Shown: in pieces, positions 49,761 to 63,372 of the stretch
Position numbering within the stretch: position 1 is the stretch's first letter
Layout of the letters: the number at the start of each line of letters is the position of its first letter
Source: Chaunax sp. Z400
Lineage: Eukaryota > Chordata > Actinopteri > Lophiiformes > Chaunacidae
DNA length: 64,000 nucleotides
NCBI GenBank assembly: GCA_037577475.1
Contig: CM075206.1
Span: 7,597,459-7,661,458 of the forward strand
Reading direction: 5' to 3'
The notes under the pieces: generated by a model
Database searches by the model: none
Seen by the model: the letters and a program-made list of their open reading frames with translations, nothing else
What the model was told of the DNA's origin: nothing
Position numbers and translations under genes: made by a program

Positions 49761-52754
49761 CTCTCAACAGAGATAACGAGTCAGGGTTAGTGAGTCTAGG
49801 ACGACAGCGTGCTTCGTGTCCTGGGGAAAAATATTTGCTGCCGACAATAGCCTAGTCTCACAGTATGGCGTTTTTGAAATTGATCTGACCCCTGGGATCT
49901 TTAACGCCCTGACATTCAATACAAACATGTCAGTTCCAAACGAGCTATACTCTGACTGTGATTTCACAGAAATAAATCTGAAAATGAGTGAAAGTGGATG
50001 GTTTAGGGGGGGGGGGTTGGGTTACTTGTATTGACACAATGGTTCAAGAAGTTCTTGTTTGAACTCTCAATCCTTCAATAACATGTTGTTCTAACCACAC
50101 AAATGAAGATATGATAAGATATGTTGTTGTAACCCTCTGTGAAAGTTATGCAGACCAGTCACGGAGCCAGAGTGATATGCAAGCCACGAGTGTGTACTGC
50201 AGACCAAAAAGAATGCGACGCGTGTATTGACGTGTGTATTGATGAGTATAAAACTGCAACAGAGTGGCTATTGTGTTGATCATGTCATGTATCATGTTTG
50301 GGAGATGATGTCGAACTGACAGTAACTGCAAACCAAAGTCTCCTTGTCGTTCTTTGACTTTCTGCCACAACAACGGCCAGAGGGACACACTGGGAGAGGA
50401 AATGAGGGAAGTCTGTAAACTTGACATAATTTTATATCTGCTGCAGGAAATAGGGTCGTAGACAAAGGCTGAGTCACAGATACTTCTGTAATGAGACTCC
50501 AAAGGAGCATGTGATCTCACCCCTTCAATAAAACCCTCTCAAAAACAAAATACACAATAGAGTCAATCAATCTCCCTCAATCTGGCAAGATTGACTATTA
50601 TTATAGTGACTGTTATCCTACTATCTGGAGCCTTAGAAGCCAAACTCTGTGTTTTTATTCTCTTTTAGTGGGCTCTTGGTGCACTGATATGATCTCATCT
50701 GTCTTATGCTGTGCTCCACTGTGACTAAAATATGTCTGGACTAACTCCAGCATGACACAGTGCTCTGCACAGGGCCCTCACTGACGACTCATCCAGGCTT
50801 TTAGGGAATGTTGCTATTAATATGAAAACGCTGTGAGGTTTCTGTGTTAGTGCCTTTTGAAACGGTGAGAGAAAGTAGCTGACTTTTACCAAGTCTTATA
50901 AAAAGGCAGGAACTACACACCTGCATGGAAGCAGAACGTAGCCACACACATACACACCAATAAACACCTCTTTACAGGCTGATATTCCCACAAAGCCTCA
51001 GAGGCCTTGAGCAGCGATTCAGTATGTGTGGGCATGCACATACATGTGTGCCTGTGTCTCTGCAGCATTGTTATCAGGCTGGCTGACACTAAGCTTTGCG
51101 TGTTGCGCTGCAGCAGTCACAGGCCTCATGAGAAGACGTTACGACATCACAGAGACGTTAACTAGTTTGCTCATATGGCTCCTCCATAATATATCTTCTT
51201 AGCTTGGAGGCAGTCTACAGGTGTTAAGTGTTTTTACAAGCAGGAAAAACATTTTCCTTGTATCCATGCCACCATTCATAGGCAAAGCACAAAAACGGCT
51301 TCACAGCTTTTTTTGGCTTTCCAGTTAAATGATTTTATAGGTAGAAAAATCCTTTTAGCAATTGTCATGTCTTAAAAATCATGATGAATTATTAGACCTA
51401 CGAGCACAAAAATGCAGATACTGCACTCTGCCTTTGTATTACCATAACCAGACGTGTAAGGTAGCGCAAAAGCAAGATGTAGTAACTGCAGTCTTAGTGT
51501 CTTCGTCTCCAGAGAATGTAAATCTAATTAGCTTTTTTTTTATCACGTTATGTTTGCATTAAGCTGTTTTTTTTGTTTGCATATTTAAAAAAAAACGGTA
51601 AAATAAAGCCAAGTAAAGTTTATGTAAACCTATTTTTTAATTAGATGCATGCTCTCATAGAATATGATAAAACTCCTGTCTTAATAGCAATAAACATCAA
51701 TCAAATCTACATGAACAAACATTAAAACTGTTGCAATACTTGCTGTACAGATCACATGTTGAAGTTACTGTATATAAATAATGAGTCGGTGCCATTTAAC
51801 ACCTGATTATGTACCATCTGCTCCCTGTGATCCCAAAAAATATACAAGAGAGTCAGAGAGAGCGAAAGAGAGACAAGGGCCAGTCTGTAAATTAATATCA
51901 GTGCACCTTTCTGTCCTGTTTTGCTAACTAGAGTGAGCACAGTTAGTCCAAACTATTATGGTCTGGTTAACTAATTATACACATATAAAATAAGTAAGAG
52001 TTCCCAGTGGAGAAGAGTTTCTCTTCCTTGTATTCTTCTAACATTCATCAACAGTTTGGACAGCTGTTACAGACCCCAGTAACAAAACCAAGTAAATACA
52101 CTTCTTTTTTGTTTTTGGTTGGATTTTGCTTTTCTCCATCATTTTCGCTGTAAGACAGAGCAAGACTGAACTTAGGACTTAAGATGAAACAACAAACAAT
52201 AACAACATAGTTATGAGCAAAATCGTAGTTACTGTGGTTTGGCTTTGTAGAGCAGCGTGGGAGGAAGAAATCTCCACTGAATGCGATAAGCGCGGCTATT
52301 TAATAAACATTCAGATGAGTTTCTTCTTGAGTTGAAGTAATCAGTTAGCATATGCTCAACAGGCAGGGAAAATTAAGTTACAGCACTCCTTGCCTCTGAT
52401 GTGCTCCATGTGTTTTTTTTCCCTCTCCTTGCTGCACTGACAGGGAGAGAGAGCATGAGAATGAAATAGACAGGGGAGCACCGAGAGATAGAGAGAGGAG
52501 GCATGGGGGAGTCAGAGTCTCTGAGGAGCTGTGCTTACTCTATACTGTGAGTTTGGACAAGAGGAAAAGATGTAAGTCATCCTTACAGTTTCCTGTTTGC
52601 AAACTCCCTGTGGTTGTTCTTCCCACCAGGGATTCACATGAAATACATATTCAACAGCATCCACTTCTGCCACCAGAGATCTGAGTTTGGAAACAACATA
52701 GATATGAACAATGCAGGTTCTGTATGCACACAGGCGGAAAGAAGCAAAATACAT

Positions 52755-52915
52755 TTATGTAAGTACTCTAATTACAATTTTGAGATACTTGTACTTGAGT
52801 ATTTCCATTTTCTGCAACTTGTGCACTTTTAATCTTGTACAAATCAGAGGGAAATATTGCTTTTTACTCCACTGTACTTCTTATTTGATCATAAACGACA
52901 TATACATAACTGTAT
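52755..52915 (+). repeat. Copy of the teleost TACTTGAGTA-type dispersed repeat
   Basis: 'tttgagatacttgtacttga', 'tatttccattttctgcaact', 'cagagggaaatattgctttt', 'tactccactgtacttcttat' appear in the usual order for this very common teleost repeat. Best-preserved copy in the window. I do not assign a formal family name. Confidence 0.6.
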
Positions 52916-55345
52916 ATGAGTCGTCATGGATGAGGTGTGCTGAGTCTTGCCTCTCTGTGTTTTTTGACTCTGCAGCAGGAGAGGAGATTTTAAAAAAAAA
53001 GAAAAATGCAGCATAAGCTTCTATTCCTATTACTGCAGTGTTACAAAAAGAACAATCCATATATAGTCAAGTCTCTGACTTCAGTATTTAGGTCAGTCTA
53101 CCAAAACTTAGAGTGAGTGCAGCTTAAACCCAAATTTCACACCACTTGAGCGTGTGTAAAAATAAAGATGGCAGTGTGTGGGTCCTTGTGCATGAGTGCA
53201 TTACCATATGCATGTGTATGCATTTGACATTAGTCAAATATTCACGTACATGTTGCAGTGGTATTTACATAAAAGCACATTTCATTCTCTAAGACATAAT
53301 ATCCATTGGTGGACTTCTCAGCTAACTTAAAAAATGTTCTGCCGCCATGCACACATACAAATGTTCACCCACACAACAGATGTCCCGTTATCATGTTAGT
53401 GTTTCTGTTGTTTAGTGATCCACGGGATAAGAACGGCCAGAAAAAAATTATGCAGACTACATGAGGCCAACATGGAAATTACTGTTAGTCATGACACAAG
53501 GCCAACTTCTTGCGCTTGTGTGATAATAAAGCATATAAATGAGATTTATTCAGTTTTTTCAGTCGGTAAACACCATGAGACAGCAGCGTATAAACACTTA
53601 ATCAAACGCAAAGACTTCATCTGAAAAAGTTACAGCCTATAAATAGACATTTCATCCTTTCAGTGAACATGTGTTGGATTATTTATGCAGTAATGTGTGC
53701 ACAGCATTTTAAAGTGAAAGCTAGGTATTTTAGGATATAAGTTTTATTTGCTTTTTGGTGGTGGATGATTGGAGATTGATGCCACTCTCACACAAGGCAG
53801 TGATATCAATCTTCTCATCAGACTCTTGGCAAAAAAGACAAGAGGAAAAAAAGACGATAAAATAAAGGGCGAAAAACAACAAGAAAGATACTGCAATAAC
53901 ACTACAGTATATCATATCTCTGCCTGAGTTTGTGCCTCTCCTACATTTTCTGACTGCATCAACTCCCTCCACCATGGAAGCTTACAATCACCATTGTTTC
54001 AAACAGTGTCAGTTTAGCAGGAGGAGTCTTTTACCCTTCCAGCCAGCTGGATCTTTGTGAATTGCCAAGGACGAGTGGGAGCAGAGGAGGTTGTGGGAGC
54101 CAAAGATATTACCGCACAGAATTTATTTCCCTTTTCACAACATTCACCTGAATGTCTCAGCGTGATACTGGGAAATGGCCTAAATTTAATCAAGGGGAGT
54201 TAGCTGCATAAGGAGCAAGGCAAGAACTGGCTAGATAACAGTCACTGCCTATAAAGGCAAATGTAATAAAGAACCCCCCCCCCCCCCAGAAAAAACTCTC
54301 AGCCCTAAAACTAGTTGCATGCATTTGTTTTAACTCCACCCAAAAGTACCTTACCTTACTGCCTTACTGGCAGCTAATGGGGATCCAGATAAGTAAACAA
54401 ATTGGCTAGACAAGTAAAACATTCAAGTCAAGCACGGAAATATGGAAACAAGGTCTGTGATGCAAAATGCAAATGCAAAATGAATATTTAAATGCCTCTT
54501 ACATGTATTGTAATTGCTTGTTATGCTGCAGCATCTACATTAAAGAATTCAAAGCAAGTCCATGTTTACCTCCTCAGATGTCTAGACTTTGCCATCAACA
54601 GGAAATACAAACTAATGAGTGAAATATGAGTAAGACATGCAGCGTCAGGGCCTTGCTGAATTGCTCCAAAGCCTGGAGCTGTTTAATGATTCTTAATCAC
54701 AAACAAAGCAATTAATGAAATTGCAATAATAGTCTGCTGCATTACTGCTCTCTGATCACGGTGAACTGGGAAATGATAATGAAAAGGGTTGTGGTCAGTA
54801 AAACCACTCAATTTCAATAACAAGGTTGTTGATGAAGGTTTCAATAGCCAGATTAGTCTAATGGCACTTGCCTGCAAGGCCATATTAGTTGCCAGATCAT
54901 TCACAATTGTGGTACGGCACAAATCCTCTTATATAGCTTTATTTGTTCTTGCTTCTTCCTTCCTTCCTGTCACTCTTGCCAAAAACCTCTTTACGGATAT
55001 GGATCAAATTCCTCCTTTTGGAAAGATGTGGAAACTCTTTCATGGGCTCCTCTGAGAGGGGTCTCGATACTGTGACGTATTTCTTTTTATTGTGAAGGAT
55101 CACGGCTGCTGTCTGATGGCAATGGTATGACGGTTAACATAACAAGGCAGTTGCACAAACAGCAGCATGTTTTGTTAGTTACAGTATATACTTGGATAAT
55201 AGCTTTTGTTGGACTTAAGACTTAATAGAGGCGCATAAAATAAACCTACACTTGATGGAAACTTGAGAAAGTGACTATGGAGTAACTATCTTCAGGAAAG
55301 ACAAGAAGAGATGGTAGTAGAGGTAAGAAGAGGAGGGAAGTGTAG

Positions 55346-55928
55346 CACTGAGGCCACGTTTACACGACAATGTTTTTACAGAAAACAACGTTTTTTTTGT
55401 GCTTTCAAAAAGTTCTATGCTCACACGGCATCGTTTTCGAAACAATCCCCGCACACATGGATCTGCAAAAACGATTGAATCTGCTGTAGTATGTATGCCA
55501 AGGCAGTAGGTGGTTGTGTAACTTTTCAAAATCGATACCACAGAACAAGATCACAGTGGTGGTTCAGCAAATCTACATTGCAGGAGCGTTGATAGACTCA
55601 ACAGAGTCTGCAGCACGAACAAAGCCGGACAGTCCGTCATTGTTTTTTTGTTGTTGTTCTGGCCATAGTAGGCTCTCTGTACGTGAATAAGGCTGGCAGG
55701 AACCGTAATAGGCATGTGTGAAAGGGGGCTGTGTCATCATCGTTTTCAGTGGATTTTCGTTTTGCCCGTTTACACAACAACGGTGGGGTGGCTTTTTCAA
55801 AAGTTTCCACTCTGGAGCCCGTTTTCGAAAGTTTGTTCTTGTTCAGTTCTTGTTTTAAACGGACGGCCAAAACGCAACAAAAAGTTTCCATTTCTGGGTG
55901 AAACAGTTGTTGTGTAAACGGCCACTGA
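55346..55928. mobile_element. Non-autonomous hAT-like DNA transposon (MITE), about 580 bp
   Basis: The left end reads CACTGAGGCCACGTTTACAC. The right end, reverse-complemented, reads CAGTGGCCGTTTACACAAC. These form imperfect terminal inverted repeats sharing GGCC..CGTTTACAC. Internal GTTTTCGAAA and GTTTACACAACAACG motifs repeat the end motif. There is no transposase reading frame. CAGTGG-type ends suit the hAT group, but no clear 8-bp target duplication could be read. Confidence 0.65.
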
Positions 55929-57398
55929 ATCTGTTTGACAAATCAGATTAAGCGTCAGACAACTGTCTCGACCCCCCAGGCATGGAGCTAATATACAGTC
56001 ATAGCTGCAGATATGCATGTGTTCCAGCTGAACAAGTGTGAACAAGTGGTCTGCAATCGTGCAAGCGACTATCTCCCACCGGCTCATTCACCCCCACCTC
56101 CCTTTCATAGGTGCGGTGAGGGGCATTGTTCTCTGTTTGTAGCTGCTGATGAAGTTTTGAGGGTGAGGTGTGAATTATTTAAGAGGCAGGGGTATGAAAG
56201 CAGCTTCTTGGCACGTTGCTAGCGGGTAAGAATCAATACCAGCCCCCACCCCCACCACCTCTTGTTTTTCTCCATGAAAACCACAGGCCCTCTGAACAGA
56301 AGTCCAGACATGTGGCCACGGGACACAGCAGACTGGACAGCCAGATGCACTGGTGCACTGCACGTGTGAGAGGCTCGATGAAATACAGTGCATGAGAGAG
56401 CCAGTTAGAAAGAGGATGGGATTGTGTGTCTGTCTGTGTCTGTGTGGGACACAGACACAAGGCCCTAATTCAGACTGACCACATCCACACGAACAGATGG
56501 CCAACTCAAGGCCTGCCAAGTCTATTTTTCTTTTCTTCAAAATTCTGCCAGCAGGAGAGGATCTACAGTCCAAATCAGCAATGTCCGAATACATGCAACA
56601 TGCACAGATGTAGAGCATGCATGCACACAAACCTACATTAGTCTGACCCTCAATGTACTAGTTAACTGTTCCACATTTGTTTTCATGACCTTAATTTGTG
56701 CAGTCACAATGGTCGGAGGCTCTCAAGACTGGGTTAATGTCTTCAAGCATGTGCCCTCTCATTTCACTTGTTTGTGCAGTCTTCTACATCTATATCTCTC
56801 TTCCATCTCTCCTCTCTTTATGTGTGATCATTGTCCTGAGTCATTAAATCTGCCTCTTTTCTCATCTGTGTATTGGGAGTCCATATTTGACCGATGCTGT
56901 TGTTCTCTCCGTCCAAAGATTTCCTGCCACAAGAACAAGCAGCTGGGTCTAAACAACAACCACCTCAGGAAGCTTGGATTTCATAAGTACTCACCAGAGA
57001 AAAATGGATTAGTTTTAATCTCGCAGTGAACTTAATAGTCAGGGCAGAGTGGATCATCATTCACGAGACGGACAGAAATCATAAATGGCTCACACGGATG
57101 ACACGGTGTTACCTTGATGGGTGACTCATGTTGGATTTGCCTTTACAATGAGAGGAGAGGAAGTCGCCAAACAAAGAAAACAATAGATCATTGTCCAAAA
57201 AGATGAATGCATCCTGTCATGCTGTTTGTTGACCTTAAAAGTTTTTTCACACACTTGGTCACCTCAGGTGAACAGACAGGTTGTAAACAAACTCACAGTT
57301 TCACCAACCTTAGAATGAAGTTAAATATTCATTAAATAGTTAAATAGTTCATTACATAAAGCAGATCAAATTTCTCCTTGAATTTTCACTCCATGCAT

Positions 57399-57675
57399 TG
57401 CTCTATGTATGGCTCCATGGGTCAATGCATCACTTTGGTCCACGCAGAAGTATCTCGGTAACTGTTGGAACGATCGCACTGAAATTTTTACGTGCTATTT
57501 ATGTGCTGTGCTATTTTGATTCATTATTAAACATCACAACAACTATTACATGGATTTCAATAAAGTCTAGTACAGAATTGCATGTCCCCTGAAAAATGAA
57601 TTGCACCGCAACTTGTGGCCAAATCAAATCTAATGACATTCTGTTTCGATTTAGCTTGTGTTTAGTGCTAATTAG
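57399..57675 (+). mobile_element. Teleost MITE-like element, plus orientation
   Basis: 'cactttggtccacgcagaag', 'tatctcggtaactgttggaa', 'acatggatttcaataaagtc' and a tail 'gctaattagctaacatgctt' follow the order of a common teleost element. A reverse copy is at about 62265-62650. Non-coding. Confidence 0.55.
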
Positions 57676-57959
57676 CTAACATGCTTAACCAATGGTGTGT
57701 ACTGCCTTCTAATAAGGCTGTAATGGTTTGTGTGTTTGTGCTGAACCCTCGGGGTACGCGGTGCACGGTCCTGAGCAAGCTGTCAAACATAGATTGTACA
57801 GTCAGTTCCACCGAGAGACGCTTTAGCCACATGGCATTTGAAACATATGCTGAGGTCAGCAAAACCAACGAGCACAAATGAAACATCAGAGCTGGAAGGC
57901 ACTCTTGCGGCCTTTAAATCAGTTTGGGTGGGAACAGTTCAAGTTCAACAGCTATGGAG

Positions 57960-57998
57960 AGAGGGAGAGAGAGAGCGAGAGAGAGAGAGAGAGAGAGG
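57960..57998 (+). repeat. (GA)n simple repeat
   Basis: GAGA run of about 39 bp with two interruptions. Confidence 0.85.
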
Positions 57999-59561
57999 TG
58001 GAGAATCATAAATAAGACGAGGACAGTGTGTCGGCATCACTCCATCGTTTTGCAATACATAAAGATTTTGGTATTTTTTTATGCTTCAGTATAGACATGT
58101 GCTTTGTGTTTTCAATTTCAAACTTTTCAGTTTTATAGTCTATCATGAACTATTGCCTTTTGGGGTAATATAAGTTCAGCATTTATACAGTGTAATATAT
58201 AAACATTGGAAATTCTTTTTAAATAATGCAAATAGTGCAGCAAAGATGGCAGTGGAAAAAGTGTTACATCCTAGAAAGAGGATTTTATCCGTCTTTGACA
58301 GTTGCACTACTGTCTGTTAAAAATGAATGAGAAGAAATGTATATTTAACTTTCTGCATTTTTAAAATTTTTTTTATTTTTATTTGCTGTATCAAACTTCA
58401 GTTGTGACTCCTGGGAATGAACTAAACCCTGACCTCTGTGTGCCTTCACACCCATACCTTCTAAATATCAGCGTGTCAGCATTGTCATCATGAATACCTC
58501 AGGATCCTTCTGGGTGAGCTCACCTCCAAATAAGTATTTTAGAGAATACAGCCAAAAGTTAAATTCTACAACCTACCTGACCTTCTTATGCAGCATTCTA
58601 AGGTCTCTGTGATTGTAAAACGAGAGAGTTACATTTCAGGAATTTAGTGATGAAGGCAAAATTGTGAAAGAAAATAACCAGGTTGTAAAAGACCCTGAAA
58701 TGTATTTAACAAATTCAAAAATAAACTCAATGCAATGGTTTTAATCTCTTGTCCTCTACAGACTGTCTCTCTCCTTCCAATTCTCTGTCTCCATCTTTGC
58801 CTCCAATGTTCTTTCTGTTAATTCTTCAAGAGAGAGAGGGCTTAAATTATAGAGGGCTAAAAATAATGGCTCTATAAATAAGATGTGCCCATTGAGAGTG
58901 ATTGATAGACGAGGTCGCTATAGGCAGCTAGGGATGCTGGGTAAGCTGGATTCATTAGCACTCTCCACTTCCAAAAAGTAGCCCCCACAACTCTCCCACA
59001 CAAACACATGGCGCAGTTTGCTCGTATGTAAGCTCATTGGGATCCAGAGTGTTTTGAACACACTTTCTATCTCCACTGCCACAGCTCTCTTGCAGTGTTG
59101 CAAATTTAGCCCCATCAGTACCATCCATCAGCCCTCATTACCAATTTCACATTCCCTCTGAGGACTCCATGCAGGCCGCATTCTTCAAGCATTGTTCATC
59201 TACCAGCAGAGTGGAAAAATGTGTGCGCATGTGCATTTGTGTGCGTTTGCATTCGTGCATGTGTGAGACAGTGCGCAGCTGAGGCACTCCGTGTCTGTTT
59301 TATTATTCATACTCATGTGTGGTTCCTCTTTCAGCCCACAGACACCTGCCAGCGAAACACACAGCTCACGCTCTTGTTCTTGCTATATTTTCTCTCCAAC
59401 CTCTTTTCCTCTTTGGTGCTCAACTGAGAATTTCTTTAAGCAATAAAGTCAAAAATACTCTTCAACAAGCCACTTTGCATGTGTGTGTGTATCTCATCTG
59501 CATAATATATTCATGCAGAATCTCCAGCTCTACCCTCATACACCCACACACGTCGACATAC

Positions 59562-59564
<3 letters not shown>

Positions 59565-59597
<33 letters not shown>
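59565..59597 (+). repeat. (AC)16 microsatellite
   Basis: Uninterrupted AC run, with a few CA-rich words just before it. Confidence 0.9.
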
Positions 59598-59598
<1 letters not shown>

Positions 59599-59942
59599 GT
59601 GGGCACTTTTATTGCCCTGATGCTCTTTTTTAATGGCCCTCCTCCTCCTTCTTCGTATCGACGACACATCCATTAGGCCGTGCCTCTGGGCCTTTTTAGT
59701 GGAGGCTGGAGCGTAGGACTCCAATGTACAAGACCCCCGACCAGAGTCAATCTCCACCTGATAAACTCCCTGTATTGGCTGATCTGACAGACGTGGTTAC
59801 CAGAGCAATCTGTTCAGTCTCTCTGCACACCGCCACGGCTATCAATCCACTGCAAGAGGAAACCCATTGAACTGTGTCAGAGGGGAAAGCAGTGCTTTAA
59901 CATTACCTGTTTATTTTCTGCACATACACATTCACACACACA

Positions 59943-59966
59943 GACACACACACACACACACACACA
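59943..59966 (+). repeat. (AC)12 microsatellite
   Basis: AC run after a short CA-rich lead-in, about 350 bp from the previous one. Confidence 0.85.
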
Positions 59967-62264
59967 GGAGTGTTGATAGTTGAGCTGAAAGAGGACTATC
60001 TGTATCTCATGCCACTGAGAGTAACCCTGGCAGGCTAATGTGAGGAGATAGCGTTTCACATGTGATCAGCATCAGAATCATAAGCCCCAATTACACAACC
60101 TGTTCAAGGCTGGCTTGGTGCACCTTTATTCTGGCCTGCCGCTCTGTAGAAACACAATAAAGCATAATGCCCTCAGCTATTTCCAGTGCTATTGCTCTGT
60201 TTCAGCCGAGGCCCGCTGCTGCACAGAGCGCTGTTCACCTGTTTATTCTAAATGTATTGATATTGAGCGTTTCGCATAACCGAATTGCACCAAAGTCGAG
60301 AAATTACTTCCCTGGTCGCGAACTCCCACGCCAGGTTTGAAGCAGATCAATGGCAACATCCTCGATTAGAATCATCCTTTGAACGGACCCTGAATGTAAC
60401 ACCAAAGTCTCAGCAACACCCTTACAACCCTCTAGGTTGCACTGACCGACTCTTTTCACCTTCATGAATATAGAATGAGTGTGGAGTACATGGGCACCTT
60501 CAGCCTTCACAATACAGAGTTAGCCACAGTAATGTCAAATGATGGCTCGGGATGATGTCGATTTGATGCCAAGGTCCACCTCTGGATGAGGACAGGCTGA
60601 ATTATGGTAGAGACTCTTCCCTGACTGACAAACAAACCGTCTGAAATGTTAAAGCTCAGATCTTCAAATACTCATCAGACACAGTCAGCGGTCGGTGTGG
60701 CAGGCTGAACTTGCAGGGTTCCACTTAGTGCTGCACATCTGAACCTTCTTCCCAGCTGGAGCTGAGGTAACTGTAACCGTGATGAAAAATGAGACTTAAC
60801 TTCCAGAGCACTGAGAGGGAGGGGTCAGCGGAGGAAGAATAAAAGTGATGAAGAAGAGAGAGAAAAATAACCGCAGGTTGTTTTGATAAATAATGGTGAC
60901 AAAATGTTCTGGGAACAATATCATAGCTCCAATCCATCAACGATCATCAGGCTACATTAATAATGAATGTGTTTTATTGACATAACAGATGCGTTTTGCT
61001 TGACAAATCATACTAAAGGAGAGACAGTCATCTGAGCACACTGATCTAATCCAAGACATAAAAAAAAGATGGATGACTTCACAGGTTTCTATATTCAGGA
61101 AGCTGCAGTGCAACAAAGATCGCTTTGGAAGGCCAATTTAAGAATCTGCTGCATTTTAAAGCGAGACAGAAAGACTTTGTTGCCTGTCGAAGTTGGTTTT
61201 CTAATTCACACTTTCCCATTTTCTTTGTGATCTCTTTGATTTGATAGAAAAAAGAATATAACCCCCCCCAAAAAAGGGAAGGTCTTTCTTTTTGTCTTAC
61301 TGTTATTGTCTCCTTTCCTTATCAGCAAAGGGACAAACCTATTCATCTTTGGAGTCCCTTGAAGTATCTTCCATCTTATTGGGTTGACATATTTGACTGG
61401 CTGTATTCTTGTTTTGCACAATCGCGACAATTGTAAAAATGTTATCACGGTTCTGCAGACAGATGTCAAAAGAGTGTGTGAGTGTGTGTGTGAGAGAGAG
61501 AGATAGAAAGTAACATGAGGTCAGCGGGTCATGAGGGAGAGTGAATGACATCAGAGACATGGTTTTCCACTCGTCCATCTGTCCACTGAAAACAAACAGG
61601 CCAGCAATTAGCCAGGCTGCAGCTGTTACGTCTTAGCCTCCAAGTTTTATATGAGCATGCACACATACACACATGTAGAGATGCTCTACAGTGGAGAACA
61701 ATGTCTTCTATCTGTCATGCACTAATTGTGTTGAGTAACCACCAAAACATAGTTTGAAATGAGTTCATAAAAACTTGTCTGCTTTCATGTGAACTCATTT
61801 CTCATCTCTTTCTGTCCTTAGATCGCTCCCGCTCCATTGAGTATGCAAATTAACAAGACTAAAGCCAAAATATACCTTTTGATGTCCACCAGCAGGCTAT
61901 GGTAAATTTCATCATCAGAGGGTGTAAGGCTCAGTGCAGAAGGCTTGTGATAGGACTGTATTATTAGCTAGCTCACAACAAGGTCTGTGGCTTATATTGA
62001 GTTTAGCAGATCCTGATATCTGGACAGAAACTTTGCTGTTGAGTTTTTCAAATGCATTTTTTGCCGCTTTGTGCATCCCAAGCGAAGTGCCTTCTAGTTC
62101 GGTTCTATAAGTGAAGGCAGACATTCCATCTGCAAGACTCTGCAAGTACTGCAAAAACAATCTAGATAGATAGAAGTACGGCTAAGAGGGAAATACTGTA
62201 TATATTTAGATTCTTTTCATATGGTGCCATATGAAAAACTGGGGACACCTTTTTAGCATTGGTC

Positions 62265-62650
62265 AAGATGTTTCACTCTGAACCAAAAAATTTCAACCTG
62301 TTGGTAATGCCAGGGTAAAAGTCAGCGGATCAGCAAAGTCCGCACGATCTATCCTCTGGAGACCATGAATATCTATGCAAAATATAATGGCAATCTGTTC
62401 AGTAGTTTTAAAGATGTCTATGTCCAGACCAATCGACGGACTTTGCCATCAAAGTAGCCATGCTGTGTGTAAAATCTACACAGAACACAGTATCTGCTCT
62501 TTTCATGACATTACGTAAACACAGCAAGCAGGGATGCTGTTCAAATATGCTGTATAGAAAAGATGTAAACTGCAGAGGCATAAGAGCATAGACCTTGTGT
62601 ACATTTACAGCTGTGGCTACCACTAATAATAGATACGCACAAGTTATGCC
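62265..62650 (-). mobile_element. Teleost MITE-like element, reverse of the 57.4-kb copy
   Basis: Words such as 'cagcggatcagcaaagtccg', 'cctctggagaccatgaatat', 'ataatggcaatctgttcagt' and 'ccagaccaatcgacggactt' are the reverse order and strand of those at 57399-57675. The core match is about 62280-62450. The outer ends are uncertain. Confidence 0.5.
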
Positions 62651-63321
62651 AAAAGCTAAACAAAGCTGGGCTGAGGAAAAATAATGATGTACAAACTGAA
62701 AGGGTTTTTATAGAGGGCGTAATTGGTCAATGTTCAAAGCATAAAGGCCCCAGAATGCTCCCTGTGACTGGGTCTCAGGTCTCACCAGGGATCCCGTCAC
62801 CTTCAGCTCACATCGAAGCTGAGGACATTGATTGCGATTGAGAAACTGCAGTGTGACATTAAGTGTGTGCTTGTGATACCACATGGGCATAGTGTTACAC
62901 AAGTAAAAGAAAAGACACAGACGTATATATGTATGCTACTGCCCCATCTTATAGTGGCTCTGAACATGAAACAAACATAGGGTTATTTTTCATGCTGGTG
63001 CAAAACTGCTGGAGGGATGAATGCTGGCACATATCCACTTTCCTCAGGCACAACTTTTTTTTATTTTTTTTAATCCTTTTTAGTTATTGTGGGGCTCCAA
63101 ACAACAGTGGAGTACAAAACAAACTGAACACAAACACAAGCAGCTCTCCCCAAGACAAACCGAAGACCTGCTACCTCAGGCTGTGGCCAACAGTAGGCTC
63201 CACATGGCCTATCATTTGTCTTTGAAAATAATGATATTGATTTGTTTTTATGGGATGGTAATTGATGTGCCCGGTATTATTCAAAACCTGAGGCGTTTCT
63301 AGGGAAACAGAGTTATGGCTT

Positions 63322-63372
63322 GTTAGTGCCTGACATGGTGTCTCAATGATAGACACCATGTCAGGCACTAAC
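63322..63372. repeat. Perfect 22-bp inverted repeat with a 7-nt loop
   Basis: 63322-63343 and 63351-63372 are exact reverse complements separated by CAATGAT. Both strands could form a 22-bp hairpin. The core is GCCTGACATGGTGTCT. Confidence 0.95.
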
